Source: Flavobacterium humi (GTDB lineage: Bacteria > Bacteroidota > Bacteroidia > Flavobacteriales > Flavobacteriaceae). Taken from it: a DNA stretch of 64,000 nucleotides. The translations under genes and the position numbers were made by a program. Positions 30,473 through 39,334 of the stretch are shown here, piece by piece. Where the stretch lies: NCBI RefSeq assembly GCF_004745595.1, contig NZ_SRLH01000005.1, positions 1 through 64,000 on the forward strand. Direction: 5' to 3'. Each line of letters begins with the position of its first letter. Position 1 is the first letter of the stretch. The notes beneath the pieces were generated by a model that was not told where the DNA came from, searched no databases, and saw nothing but the letters and a program-made list of their open reading frames with translations.

Positions 30473-31846
30473 ATGATAGCAAACATAACAGAAGAATATA
30501 CGATCCTTTCGGAAAAAATTTCAGAATTCAGGAGAGGCAATGCCTTTCCATCAAGGATTGACACCAATGATGACATGGTTCCCGAAGCCTTCAGGAATTA
30601 CGGGTATCCGGTAACTGCCTGGCCCATTCTCATCAATGAAGAAATGACGGCGCAGCTGATGGAATTATCAGTAAAAATCCCGAAATTGTTACAGCAAATC
30701 CCGGATTTGTACTTCAATAAAAACATGGAAAAAATTGCAGATTTCTATTTTGAAGGCGATGAGATGATGGCAGAATTAGGCATGATGTGCCATGAGAAAA
30801 ACCTTGAGTTGGGCTGCCGCCTGGATTTGACGTATACTGAAGACGGGTTTAAGATCCTCGAAGCCAACATCGGTTCTTCCTTGGGAGGCTGGCAAATACA
30901 AAGCCTGGAATCAGTCATCAGGAGAAACCACCCCGCTTTATCGGAGAAGGACCATGCCAATCATTACAGGACCAGGAATACCTTGCAGATTTATATGAAT
31001 TACCTTATCGGCCAGGTCATCAAACATATCGGGAAGGAAAACAAGACCCTTAATTTGTTTGTTGATATGAGAGACATGGAAGATGGCCCGGAAAAACAAC
31101 TGAACATAGCATTTTTTGATGATTTGTTCAAGCAGGAACTGGCTAAATTCGGTTTGGAAGGAGAAGCTTGTACCGGCGATATGAAGGCATTGGAACTCAT
31201 CAGCGGGAATTTATATATGGTAGATAAAATCATCCACAGTGTAATCGTACTGAGCCTGGACTCGGAAATCTCGCCGGCAGTATTCAGGGCATTCATTATG
31301 GACAATGTGTATTTTCCCGACCATCTCGGCCTTAGGATGCTGGGCGATAAGAGAAACCTGTCCATACTTCGGGAATTGGCTCTTGAAGGGAGGTTTTCAC
31401 CAGAAGAAAATGAATTGATCCTGAAAAATATCCCATGGACTGCACCGGTCGGACATACAAAAACGATCTTCAGGCAACAGGAATACGATTTGCCGGCATT
31501 ACTTCGGGATAACAGGGAAAAATTCGTCATAAAAGCCTCAAGGGGATACCAAGGGAAGGATGTTTTTGTGGGGAAATACCTAAACGATGGCCAATGGCAG
31601 GAAGCCCTGGATCTTGCCTTGACGACCGATGCTTTTATCGCACAGGAATTTAGTGATTCGATTGGATTTTCGGCCCCTAACGAGCACAATCAATGGACAC
31701 CGCACAAACTGATATGGGGAGCATTTGGTTTTGGGGATTCCTACGGAGGCGTTTGGGTCAGGATGTCTGAAGTAACATCAGATGTAGGGGTTATTAATTC
31801 TGCCACCGGAGCCGTTGAAGCCATAGTATTTGAAATTATTGACTAA
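30473..31846 (+). CDS. Putative ATP-grasp-like ligase
   Basis: The protein has 457 residues and is cytoplasmic, with no signal peptide. The C-terminal part contains an ATP-grasp-like Lys region (FVIKASRGYQGKDVFVG, near residue 350-370) followed by a predicted metal/nucleotide segment (FIAQEFSD). An earlier ILEANIGSSLGGW segment resembles the acidic and Gly-rich parts of circularly permuted ATP-grasp proteins. Such enzymes form amide or ester-like bonds from an acyl phosphate. In this operon it could add an amino acid or cap to the peptide, or serve another tailoring role. It lies 40 bp after the hydrolase and 28 bp before the phosphopantetheinyl transferase. The assignment rests on motif impressions alone. 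Confidence 0.5.
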   Translation: MIANITEEYTILSEKISEFRRGNAFPSRIDTNDDMVPEAFRNYGYPVTAWPILINEEMTAQLMELSVKIPKLLQQIPDLYFNKNMEKIADFYFEGDEMMAELGMMCHEKNLELGCRLDLTYTEDGFKILEANIGSSLGGWQIQSLESVIRRNHPALSEKDHANHYRTRNTLQIYMNYLIGQVIKHIGKENKTLNLFVDMRDMEDGPEKQLNIAFFDDLFKQELAKFGLEGEACTGDMKALELISGNLYMVDKIIHSVIVLSLDSEISPAVFRAFIMDNVYFPDHLGLRMLGDKRNLSILRELALEGRFSPEENELILKNIPWTAPVGHTKTIFRQQEYDLPALLRDNREKFVIKASRGYQGKDVFVGKYLNDGQWQEALDLALTTDAFIAQEFSDSIGFSAPNEHNQWTPHKLIWGAFGFGDSYGGVWVRMSEVTSDVGVINSATGAVEAIVFEIID

Positions 31847-31874
31847 ATACGATCCGTAAAATGACCCCATAAGA

Positions 31875-32525
31875 ATGACACAAATTTTATATTCCTATAT
31901 CTGCGCAGAAAACCATGATTACCTGATCAAAACCCATCTGCATAAATTCCCGAAAGATTTCCAGGAAAAAATCCGGGTCTTCAAGCGATGGCAAGATGCC
32001 CAATTATCATTATTAGGAAGGTTGCTCCTGAACTACGGGCTGCAGAAAATGGATAAAGACTATCAGAACGAAAACCTTAGTTACACGTCTTATGACAAGC
32101 CTTTTTTTAATGATGATCCTACCAAATTCAATATATCGCACTCTGGCGAGATAGTGGTTTGCGTCATTTCCGATAGTAATGATGTGGGTATTGATGTTGA
32201 AATCATCAATGAAATAAACATCGAGGATTTTGAAATGCAAATGACCAAATCGGAATGGGACAACCTTATGGTCATCCATAACAAGGAAACCGCTTTTTAT
32301 GATTTCTGGACACAGAAGGAAGCCGTTATCAAGGCCAATGGACAAGGACTTTCCATTCCCCTGAAATCCTTCGAAGTCGTAGATTACCACACCAGGATAA
32401 ATGAGGAATGTTTTTTCCTGAAAGAGATTTTTTTAGACGAAAAATACAAATGCCACCTGGCCTTTAAGAATAAAATTGACGCCATGATCAACGAACCCGA
32501 AAGAATCATGCTTTCTGATTTATAA
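31875..32525 (+). CDS. 4'-phosphopantetheinyl transferase (Sfp type)
   Basis: The protein has 216 residues. It shows the two Sfp-family core motifs: GIDVE with Mg-binding D107 and E109, and FWTQKEAVIK with W145, K148 and E149. The substrate-side motif NISHSGE is also present. The enzyme transfers phosphopantetheine from CoA to the serine of each carrier domain, so it activates the T domains of the synthetases upstream. It is the last gene of the NRPS operon; a strong hairpin terminator starts 13 bp after its stop codon. Length is typical of the family. Confidence 0.93.
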   Translation: MTQILYSYICAENHDYLIKTHLHKFPKDFQEKIRVFKRWQDAQLSLLGRLLLNYGLQKMDKDYQNENLSYTSYDKPFFNDDPTKFNISHSGEIVVCVISDSNDVGIDVEIINEINIEDFEMQMTKSEWDNLMVIHNKETAFYDFWTQKEAVIKANGQGLSIPLKSFEVVDYHTRINEECFFLKEIFLDEKYKCHLAFKNKIDAMINEPERIMLSDL

Positions 32526-32538
32526 TCGTTTTGCCTTG

Positions 32539-32570
32539 AAAAAAGCCCAACAGTATCGTTGGGCTTTTTT
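32539..32570 (+). terminator. Rho-independent terminator closing the NRPS operon
   Basis: A near-perfect inverted repeat (left arm 32539-32551, right arm 32558-32570) has the core GCCCAAC/GTTGGGC around a six-base loop. The arms carry a run of A on the left and six T on the right, so it may stop transcription in both directions. It separates the NRPS operon from the eCIS locus. Confidence 0.9.
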
Positions 32571-32811
32571 ATTTTCCGGAATTTACCCGAAACACCAGTA
32601 AAATAAGGGGTTTTGCCTCTTATAAGGAAAAATACCCTTTCAAAAAGGGGAAAAACACCCATAAAAAATAAGGTTTTTCCTTACAAATATTCAACTTCCT
32701 TTTAGTTGCTTTGTACGTTGAAATGAAATACCTACTTACTCATTTCTATCAAAGCCCCCTTTTTTATAGAATACGTTTTTAAGAATAAAACTTCCAGTTA
32801 AAATAAAAAAG
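32571..32811 (+). promoter_or_regulatory. Leader of the eCIS operon with imperfect repeats
   Basis: This 241-bp gene-free stretch precedes the eCIS locus. It contains repeated short elements in both orientations: GGGGTTTTGCC (about 32607), AAGGAAAAATACCC (about 32624), GGGGAAAAACACCC (about 32647) and AAGGTTTTTCCTT (about 32671). The arms GGAAAAAC (32649-32656) and GTTTTTCC (32673-32680) can form an eight-base-pair stem. TTGCTTTG at 32706-32713 resembles the Bacteroidota -7 element TAnnTTTG imperfectly; I see no convincing -33 TTG partner. The repeats could be an operator, but this is unproven. Confidence 0.35.
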
Positions 32812-33471
32812 ATGGATTTAAAATTTGTTATAGAGCAACTTAGTAAACTTGTTGATCCGGGAGAAACGGTTATCAATATTACCAATATTGCCACACTTAA
32901 TGACGGCGATGATTTTATCGAGTCAAAATCGCCAATCATTTTGTCGATAGTCAATATTGAAGAAGATAAGACGCTCAAGAACCAATCGGTTTATCTAAAG
33001 AATACAAATGACCACACTTCGATATCGAAGCACAAACATCCCACCCAACATCTTATACTTTCCTTATTGTTCAGTTCCTATAATAAGGACCTATCCAAAT
33101 ATCTTGACGGTATCGGGAAGTTAAAAAATATTATTGCCTATTTCCAGCAGAACAATTCCTTCTATTATAAAAACGACGATACGGAACTGATCGATTACAA
33201 CACTTTTATAGGGAAAACAGCCCTGGAGAAGGAGAATTACCACAGGATCACTATTGAATTGGTAAGCCTTACAATGGATCAATTAAACCAGATGTGGTCT
33301 TATTTAGGATCGAAATACATGCCTTCGGTGTTGTATAAAATGAGATTGTGCACAATCCAGAACCCGGACACTATCCAGGAAAAAGTAATCAAGAAGGTTA
33401 CAATCAACCTTTGGGACAACGATAAAAACAATAGCATAGGATTATTGGAAACCCAAGAAATCGAAGAATAA
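32812..33471 (+). CDS. eCIS tube/sheath terminator (Pvc16-like, DUF4255)
   Basis: The protein has 219 residues and resembles the DUF4255 N-terminal domain of Pvc16/Afp16. Supporting segments are the start DLKFVIEQLSKLVD and the central HPTQHLILSLLFSSYNKDLSKYL, where family members have a conserved hydrophobic helix. Pvc16-type proteins cap the distal end of the sheath and tube and fix its length. In Photorhabdus PVC the gene is last; here it comes first, immediately upstream of the sheath gene, as is common in Bacteroidota loci. It is the first gene of the putative eCIS operon. Confidence 0.82.
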   Translation: MDLKFVIEQLSKLVDPGETVINITNIATLNDGDDFIESKSPIILSIVNIEEDKTLKNQSVYLKNTNDHTSISKHKHPTQHLILSLLFSSYNKDLSKYLDGIGKLKNIIAYFQQNNSFYYKNDDTELIDYNTFIGKTALEKENYHRITIELVSLTMDQLNQMWSYLGSKYMPSVLYKMRLCTIQNPDTIQEKVIKKVTINLWDNDKNNSIGLLETQEIEE

Positions 33472-33512
33472 CCATTAGTAACTCTAAAATATAAACAATA
33501 AATAAAAAAGTC

Positions 33513-35438
33513 ATGAATGTAAGTTCTCTTAAAACACCTGGAGTATATATCAATGAGATTGATGCATTTCCTCCATCAATTGCTCAAGTAGCAACTGCCG
33601 TACCTGCATTTGTAGGGTATACGGAAAAAGGGCCAGTGGTTCCGACAAGGATCACTTCTTTTATGGAATTTGAACAAATTTTTGGTGGGGCACCGGTACC
33701 GGCTTCAGTAGAAGTAGAATTAGATGCAAACCTGATGCCAACCGACAACACTAAAGTAACGGAAAGCAAATTTAAGCTGCACAACAGTTTACGTCTTTTT
33801 TTCAGTAATGGAGGAGGAGTTTGCTACATTGTTTCTATTGGGGATTATGCTTCGAACATTACAAGCGAAACCAATTTTGTGAACGGGCTGGACCTGTTGC
33901 GTAAATTCGATGAGCCTACCTTATTATTGTTCCCGGATGCGGTAAACCTAACGGCTGCCAAACTGGGCTTGGTACAACAACAGGCCTTAAAACAATGTGG
34001 GGATTTAATGGATCGTTTCACTATCATGGATGTGAAGCAAGATGCCGGCCTTGTGACCGACAGCCTTAATTTTAGAGATAGCGTAGGAAACCAGAACCTT
34101 AAATACGGTTCAGCGTACTATCCGTATTTGCAAAGTTCTTTCCCATATTCCTTCCGATTCAGTGATATTAATGGTGTAACGGCTACTAAGGTTAATTTTA
34201 AAGCCATCTTGTCTTCTAATATCGGATTAAAAGCTTCTATTGAGGAATTTGAAAAAATAATCGCAGACCTTGCTACTGTCAAAGCGGCCTGGGCTCCTGG
34301 CGTGCTTACCCTTCCTATTAACACCGAAGCCAAAGTAAAAACAAGCATAGACAAATGCTGGGCTTTGCTTAAAACGTTAGGAAAACCGGAAGCGCCTACC
34401 TTGACCAGCAGCAAGTTTGCCACCGTAGCACAGGAACAGGTAACCAATTTCCTTAAAAAATATGCACAGGACCTGGTTGATTTCAAAAAAGCGTATGATA
34501 GCGATGGCCTTAAGCAGGCAGACGGAACCACGGCAGTTGCGGCTTTAACAGCATTAGATGCCAATACGGATTTTAAAAATGTGTGGGGCAATATATCAAC
34601 CTATACAGAATCAACGCCAAACCCTTATAAAAACGGTGCTATCAGTGTGGCAGTTCCGGTTAATGGCCCAATCCCGGCCCATAACGAACCGGATTTCAGC
34701 AAAATCCAGCTGGTTATCCAAAAAATGTATGCTTCGATTATCAATGCTACAAATAATGTATTGAAAACCATGAACGAGTTTTTATTGTTCGAAGAAAACA
34801 ATTTAACCTCTCAGATTCCATTTTATCCTGCCATTATCGCGAAACTTTCACAAACGATGAATACGGTACCTCCATCCGGAGCCATGGCCGGTATTTATGC
34901 GCAGACAGATGCTACCAGAGGTGTATGGAAATCGCCGGCAAATGTAAGCATCAACGGTATTGTAGGTTTGACAGCAGATATCAATGATGCCGAACAGGAA
35001 GACATGAATATCCATGAAACAGGAAAATCCATCAATGCCTTACGAAAATTCACGGGCAAAGGATTCCTGGTATGGGGAGGAAGGACTTTGGCAGGAAACA
35101 GCAACGACTGGCGATACATCAATGTCAGAAGATTGGCCAATATGATTGAAGAATCCGCTAAAAAAGCCTGTATGCAATTTGTTTTCGAACCAAATGTGGC
35201 TCAAACCTGGGTAAGCGTAAAAGGGATGATAGACAATTACCTGACCACGCTTTGGAATGATGGCGCATTGGCAGGAGGAAAACCGGAACACGCTTTCTTT
35301 GTTTCTGTAGGGTTAAATGAAACGATGTCGGCGCTGGATGTTTTAGAAGGCCGGATGGTCGTAAAAATCGGTTATGCTCCTTCAAGGCCGGCTGAATTTA
35401 TCATTTTGGAATTCAAACAAATGCAACAAAGATCATAA
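33513..35438 (+). CDS. eCIS contractile sheath protein
   Basis: The protein has 641 residues. The N-terminus TPGVYINEIDAFPPSI and the early AVPAFVGYTEKGP are the tail-sheath signature. The C-terminal domain includes FLVWGGRTLAG and WRYINVRRLANMIEESAKKA, the strongly conserved sheath core that forms the contractile lattice. The sheath surrounds the tube and drives it into the target on contraction. It is longer than PVC or Afp sheaths (roughly 350-470 aa): residues about 210-430, rich in Ala, Lys and Thr, look like an inserted domain after the SAYYPYL motif. Only one sheath gene is present, compared with three in PVC. Confidence 0.93.
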   Translation: MNVSSLKTPGVYINEIDAFPPSIAQVATAVPAFVGYTEKGPVVPTRITSFMEFEQIFGGAPVPASVEVELDANLMPTDNTKVTESKFKLHNSLRLFFSNGGGVCYIVSIGDYASNITSETNFVNGLDLLRKFDEPTLLLFPDAVNLTAAKLGLVQQQALKQCGDLMDRFTIMDVKQDAGLVTDSLNFRDSVGNQNLKYGSAYYPYLQSSFPYSFRFSDINGVTATKVNFKAILSSNIGLKASIEEFEKIIADLATVKAAWAPGVLTLPINTEAKVKTSIDKCWALLKTLGKPEAPTLTSSKFATVAQEQVTNFLKKYAQDLVDFKKAYDSDGLKQADGTTAVAALTALDANTDFKNVWGNISTYTESTPNPYKNGAISVAVPVNGPIPAHNEPDFSKIQLVIQKMYASIINATNNVLKTMNEFLLFEENNLTSQIPFYPAIIAKLSQTMNTVPPSGAMAGIYAQTDATRGVWKSPANVSINGIVGLTADINDAEQEDMNIHETGKSINALRKFTGKGFLVWGGRTLAGNSNDWRYINVRRLANMIEESAKKACMQFVFEPNVAQTWVSVKGMIDNYLTTLWNDGALAGGKPEHAFFVSVGLNETMSALDVLEGRMVVKIGYAPSRPAEFIILEFKQMQQRS

Positions 35439-35469
35439 AAACAATAACTAACATTTAAAATATAAAGAT

Positions 35470-35910
35470 ATGCCTAATATTGATTTCCCGTTACCAAAGT
35501 TCCATTTTAGCGTAGAATGGGGTGGTAGTAAGATAGCCTTCACCGAAGTTTCAGGTCTAAACAAAGAAATGGATGTTATTGAACATCGTGTAGGATCCAG
35601 TCCGGAATTCTTTAAAAAGAAAATGCCGGGGATGATGAAATTGAACAACATTACCTTAAAAAGAGGTGTCTTTTTGGGGGACAATGAGTTTTTCGAATGG
35701 TACAATACCGTGGCTCAAAGTACGGTTGAGAAAAGAACCATTACGATTTCCCTTTTGGATGAGAACCATGCGCCAAAAGTAGTCTGGACGGTAAAAGATT
35801 GCTTTATCGTGTCACTTAAATGCACTGATTTGAAATCGGATGCGAACGAAGCGGCCATCGATACGGTAGAAATTGCCAACCATGGTTTCACTATTGAATA
35901 TAAATCGTAA
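35470..35910 (+). CDS. eCIS inner tube protein 1 (gp19/Pvc1-like)
   Basis: The protein has 146 residues and belongs to the T4 gp19-like tube family. It starts PLPKFHFSVEWGGSKIAFTE, followed by VSGLNKEMDVIEHRVG and MKLNNITLKRGVF, the typical layout of the tube beta-barrel. It would form hexameric rings that stack into the inner tube carrying the spike. The gene lies 31 bp after the sheath and 5 bp before a second tube gene. Which of the two makes the main shaft and which the first baseplate-proximal ring cannot be decided from sequence alone. Confidence 0.92.
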   Translation: MPNIDFPLPKFHFSVEWGGSKIAFTEVSGLNKEMDVIEHRVGSSPEFFKKKMPGMMKLNNITLKRGVFLGDNEFFEWYNTVAQSTVEKRTITISLLDENHAPKVVWTVKDCFIVSLKCTDLKSDANEAAIDTVEIANHGFTIEYKS

Positions 35911-35915
35911 CACCG

Positions 35916-36374
35916 ATGGCCAGCAGTGATCCTATAACAGGCTTTCATTTTTCAGTTGTGTTTGAATTGCTGCCTCAGTTTTCCATCGACACCAAATTTC
36001 AAAGCGTAAACGGCTTGAAGGTAACCATGGAAACGGAAGCATACGCGGAAGGAGGGCAAAATAAATTCAAACACAATTTCCCTATCCGCAGCGGTTACCA
36101 GGATTTGGTGCTCAAAAGAGGGCTCACTTCGGAAATGTCGGGATTGGCCATGTGGTGTACCCAGGCGATGGAAGACTTTGTTTTTTATCCGGCCAACCTG
36201 ATTGTTTCCCTGCTCAATGAAAAAGGCGTCCCGATTAAGGTTTGGTATGTTTCCCATGCCATTCCTTTAAGTTATGAGTTTAGCGAATTCAATGCGGAGG
36301 AAAATAAGATAGTGATCGAAACCATCACGCTCAAATACAATTTCTATAAAGAGATTCCTGTCCCTAATTTTTAA
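35916..36374 (+). CDS. eCIS inner tube protein 2 (Pvc5-like)
   Basis: The protein has 152 residues, a second gp19-like tube protein (GFHFSVVFELLP, FQSVNGLKVTMETEAYAEGG, RSGYQDLVLKRGL). It is diverged from the preceding tube protein, which suggests a specialised ring, as Pvc5 forms the tube initiator close to the hub. Start ATG 35916 is 5 bp after the previous stop, so the genes are translationally close. Confidence 0.9.
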   Translation: MASSDPITGFHFSVVFELLPQFSIDTKFQSVNGLKVTMETEAYAEGGQNKFKHNFPIRSGYQDLVLKRGLTSEMSGLAMWCTQAMEDFVFYPANLIVSLLNEKGVPIKVWYVSHAIPLSYEFSEFNAEENKIVIETITLKYNFYKEIPVPNF

Positions 36375-36383
36375 AAATCCACT

Positions 36384-36560
36384 ATGGCAATTGAAATTAA
36401 AGAATTACGCATTAAAGTCAATATAACCGAAGCCACCGAAGATTTTCCTTCATCGGTACAGAAAGTCAGCCCTTTAAAACTGCAGGAAATGAAATCGGAG
36501 ATTGTAAGGGAATGCACTTTGAAAGTATTAGAAAAAATTAAAGAAAAAGCCGAAAGATGA
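36384..36560 (+). CDS. Small eCIS protein (DUF5908 / Pvc6-like)
   Basis: This 58-residue reading frame begins MAIEIKELRIKVNITE and ends with a Lys/Glu-rich helix (KVLEKIKEKAER). It matches the size, start and position of DUF5908 (Pvc6/Afp6) proteins, which lie between the tube and the LysM-type hub gene in eCIS loci. Its stop overlaps the next start (ATGA at 36557-36560), a sign of translational coupling. The exact role of this family is not established. Confidence 0.8.
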   Translation: MAIEIKELRIKVNITEATEDFPSSVQKVSPLKLQEMKSEIVRECTLKVLEKIKEKAER

Positions 36561-37327
36561 TAAAAGGATTGTTAGGTATTATCGATAAAATGCGGATAGA
36601 GGTTTTCCCGACCAAAGATTACGTAGAACCTCCTAAGAAAACCATTTTCGTGCAGCTGAACCCGGAGAAATACTCCATGAAACATAACGTGGCCTTTTGT
36701 GAAGGACAAGCTATGGGAACAACAGGCACGGATCTGAAATTCAATAAAATAGAAGGGGAAGAAGTAAGCTTCGATTTTCTTTTTGACAGTTCGGGGGTTG
36801 TCCCTCCGGGAAAAATAAAAGACGGGAAAGGAACAGAATCCCTCCTGGATGTGGCCAAAGATTTTGCCGGGACATTAACACCAGCCATCGTAAACCCTTT
36901 TGCCGAGGTAGCGACCGTTGAAAAAGAAGTGGAGGAATTCCGGAAATTGCTCATGGGCTATGACGGTGACACACACCAGACCTCTTACCTGAAATTGCTT
37001 TGGGGAGGTTACAGCCTGAGCTGCCGCCTGAAAAGCATGGATATCGAATATACCCTTTTCAGGAAAGACGGAAGGCCTATCCGGGCCAAGGTCAAATGCG
37101 GTTTTAAAGGCACCATCGATTACAAATTAATGGTGGCCAAAGAGAAAAAAAGCTCGCCGGACCTAACCCACGAACGAACCATCGAAATGAATGACAGCCT
37201 GGTGCTTCTCACGGAATCCATCTATCAGGACAATACGTTTTATATAGATGTAGCCAAAAAGAACAAACTCTTGAGTTTCAGGCATATTGAAGTAGAGAAA
37301 AAGATAAAGTTCCCACCCATTAAATAA
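36557..37327 (+). CDS. eCIS hub adaptor with LysM-like end (Pvc7-like)
   Basis: The protein has 256 residues. The N-terminal portion (VFVQLNPEKYSMKHNVAF-like segment at about residues 31-50, then VSFDFLFDSSGVV) matches the contractile injection system tube/adaptor family. The C-terminal ~50 residues (DSLVLLTESIYQDNTFYIDVA, then a PP-ending tail) look like a LysM-type module. Pvc7/Afp7 joins the first tube ring to the baseplate in the manner of T4 gp53. It is coupled to the 58-aa gene by a four-base overlap and lies 5 bp before the spike gene. Confidence 0.82.
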   Translation: MIKGLLGIIDKMRIEVFPTKDYVEPPKKTIFVQLNPEKYSMKHNVAFCEGQAMGTTGTDLKFNKIEGEEVSFDFLFDSSGVVPPGKIKDGKGTESLLDVAKDFAGTLTPAIVNPFAEVATVEKEVEEFRKLLMGYDGDTHQTSYLKLLWGGYSLSCRLKSMDIEYTLFRKDGRPIRAKVKCGFKGTIDYKLMVAKEKKSSPDLTHERTIEMNDSLVLLTESIYQDNTFYIDVAKKNKLLSFRHIEVEKKIKFPPIK

Positions 37328-37332
37328 TAAAA

Positions 37333-39030
37333 ATGCCAACTGTAAAACCATTTTATCCTTCAGAAACCTTATTAAAACTGGAATTTTTAATCAACAATAA
37401 AAATACCGGTTTGGATAGCTTGTTAAAAGAGGCTACAGTTCATTTTGAGTTGAATAAGATTCCTTTTGCGAAATTTACGTTTATCGCTTCCCAACCCAGC
37501 ACAGACAGCACCGAAAAACTGCCTATCGATGCCTTGACCAGGAACCCTACCGATCCGCCATTGGAAATTGAGGTGAAAGTGACTTTCGAAAACAAATCGG
37601 AAACCTTGTTCAAAGGAATCATAAAATCACTCGACAAACAAATCGAGAACGCCCAGATTGTGGCCAAGATAGAATGCAAGGATGTAGGGTACAAACTTTC
37701 GCAATCCTCCAAAGAAGTTGAAAATAACAACCAGACTTTCGAGGACAAGCTTACTCTTTTTACCAAGGGTTTGGTGTTAAGCGAAAACTTGCAGGGCCAG
37801 GCGTGGGGAAAAGAAAACATCACACACAACACCTCGACGGTTCCCTGGGATTACCTGATTGGTTTCCTGGATTCTATCGGGATGCTGGTTTCTTTGCGGA
37901 ACTCTAATTTTAGCGGGATCGATATTGTAAACGGAAAAAAAGAAGTGGCCTATTTAGCGGAAAACGGCATCAATGTTTTTGCCTTTTCAGGGAAGATAGA
38001 CGCGCAGAAAATAAAATCATCGGTTACCATTGAAAGATGGGATATCGAAAACCAGGCCGTCAGCAAAGTAAATGTCACGCAAAAAGGCACAGACAACCCG
38101 CATACGGTCAAAGTAAGCCAGACGGTGCTGCAAGTGGCCACATTAGACAGGATTGCCAATACGATTTTAGCCAAAAGCAATATCGCTTCCATCAACGGGA
38201 AAGTAACCACGTTTGGTAATTTAAAAGCAAAAGCAGGCGATTATATAAGTTTCAATAAAGTAAACGCTGAAATAGACGGCAAAGATGCAGATCCCAAACC
38301 GTTGCTGATCACACAGGAAACCCACACCATTGAAGGCGGCTGTTGGAAAACCGAATATGCTTTCGGGCTGGAAAGCGAAAAATCTTTCACGGAGAACACC
38401 ACTCCGGGAACCAATAACGGCCATGCCGAAATAGGGCAGTCCAATAAGATAAACGGATTGCAGATAGGAGTTGTCACCCAAATTGTGGAAGATCCCAACA
38501 ATCAGTTCAGGATTAAAGTAAGGATCCCGCTTTTATCCGAAAGCGGCGAAGGCGTCTGGGCACGGCTGGCGACACTCAATGCTTCCAATGAAATGGGGAG
38601 TTATTTTATCCCGGACATCAATGATGAGGTCATTGTAGGATGCCTGGGCAACAATCCGGACACGCCTATTATCCTGGGAAGCCTGTACAGCAGTACCAAA
38701 GCCATGCCTTTCCCCATCAAGGAAGAAAATTTCCTCAAAGGTTTCGTAACCAAAGAAGGAACGAAAATCGTCATGGATGATGAAAAGAAAAGCATCGAAC
38801 TCAGTACCAAAAAAGGCAACATACTCACCATAAGCGACGATCTGAAAGGATTTGTCATTGAAGACGAAAACAAAAACAAAATAACCTTAAACGATCAGGG
38901 CATTACTATTGAGAGTTGTAAAGACCTGAATATTAAAGCCAAAGGAAACATTAAGGTAGAAGGAATGCAGGTTGCTGTTGATGCAACTGCCAAAATGGAC
39001 CTGAAAGGGGCCACAATCAATTTAAATTAA
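37333..39030 (+). CDS. eCIS spike protein (VgrG/Pvc8-like, gp27-gp5 fusion)
   Basis: The protein has 565 residues. The N-terminal ~370 residues correspond to the gp27-like hub. An OB-fold follows (IGVVTQIVEDPNNQFRIKVRIP, about 385-405, then GVWARLA and DEVIVGCLGNNPDTPIILGSL), which is the gp5/VgrG signature. The C-terminus is a repetitive beta-helix (GNILTISDDLKGFVIEDEN and similar) that would form the trimeric needle. The tip is expected to bind the PAAR protein encoded directly downstream: the stop codon is followed at once by the PAAR start. Confidence 0.93.
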   Translation: MPTVKPFYPSETLLKLEFLINNKNTGLDSLLKEATVHFELNKIPFAKFTFIASQPSTDSTEKLPIDALTRNPTDPPLEIEVKVTFENKSETLFKGIIKSLDKQIENAQIVAKIECKDVGYKLSQSSKEVENNNQTFEDKLTLFTKGLVLSENLQGQAWGKENITHNTSTVPWDYLIGFLDSIGMLVSLRNSNFSGIDIVNGKKEVAYLAENGINVFAFSGKIDAQKIKSSVTIERWDIENQAVSKVNVTQKGTDNPHTVKVSQTVLQVATLDRIANTILAKSNIASINGKVTTFGNLKAKAGDYISFNKVNAEIDGKDADPKPLLITQETHTIEGGCWKTEYAFGLESEKSFTENTTPGTNNGHAEIGQSNKINGLQIGVVTQIVEDPNNQFRIKVRIPLLSESGEGVWARLATLNASNEMGSYFIPDINDEVIVGCLGNNPDTPIILGSLYSSTKAMPFPIKEENFLKGFVTKEGTKIVMDDEKKSIELSTKKGNILTISDDLKGFVIEDENKNKITLNDQGITIESCKDLNIKAKGNIKVEGMQVAVDATAKMDLKGATINLN

Positions 39031-39321
39031 ATGGGAGCAGCAGCACGAATTACAGACATGCACACTTGCCCAATGTCAGACGGGTCGAAACCTCACGTAG
39101 GAGGACCGTTATTGCCTGGAGGTAACAGCACTGTGCTCATAGGCGGCTTGCCGGCAGCCATTGTAGGCGACAGCTGTGTGTGTGCCGGCCCGACGGATTC
39201 TTTAATAGTAGGATCTTCTTCCGTACTTATTGCAGGGAAACCGGCCGTCAGGATGGGCGATTCTACCGCACATGGAGGCGTAGTGGTATTGGGTTGCCCA
39301 ACAGTGATAATTGGAGGATAA
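39031..39321 (+). CDS. PAAR spike-tip protein (Pvc10-like)
   Basis: The protein has 96 residues and is a minimal PAAR-repeat protein: repeated PxxIGGLPAAIVGD and VLIAGKPAVRMGD segments, Cys and His in the THTCPMSDG-like start (positions about 8-16) and AHGGVV. It caps the spike with a metal-stabilised cone. No extra C-terminal toxin domain is fused. It begins immediately after the spike stop codon, with no gap. Confidence 0.95.
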   Translation: MGAAARITDMHTCPMSDGSKPHVGGPLLPGGNSTVLIGGLPAAIVGDSCVCAGPTDSLIVGSSSVLIAGKPAVRMGDSTAHGGVVVLGCPTVIIGG

Positions 39322-39334
39322 ATAATCAAAAACG

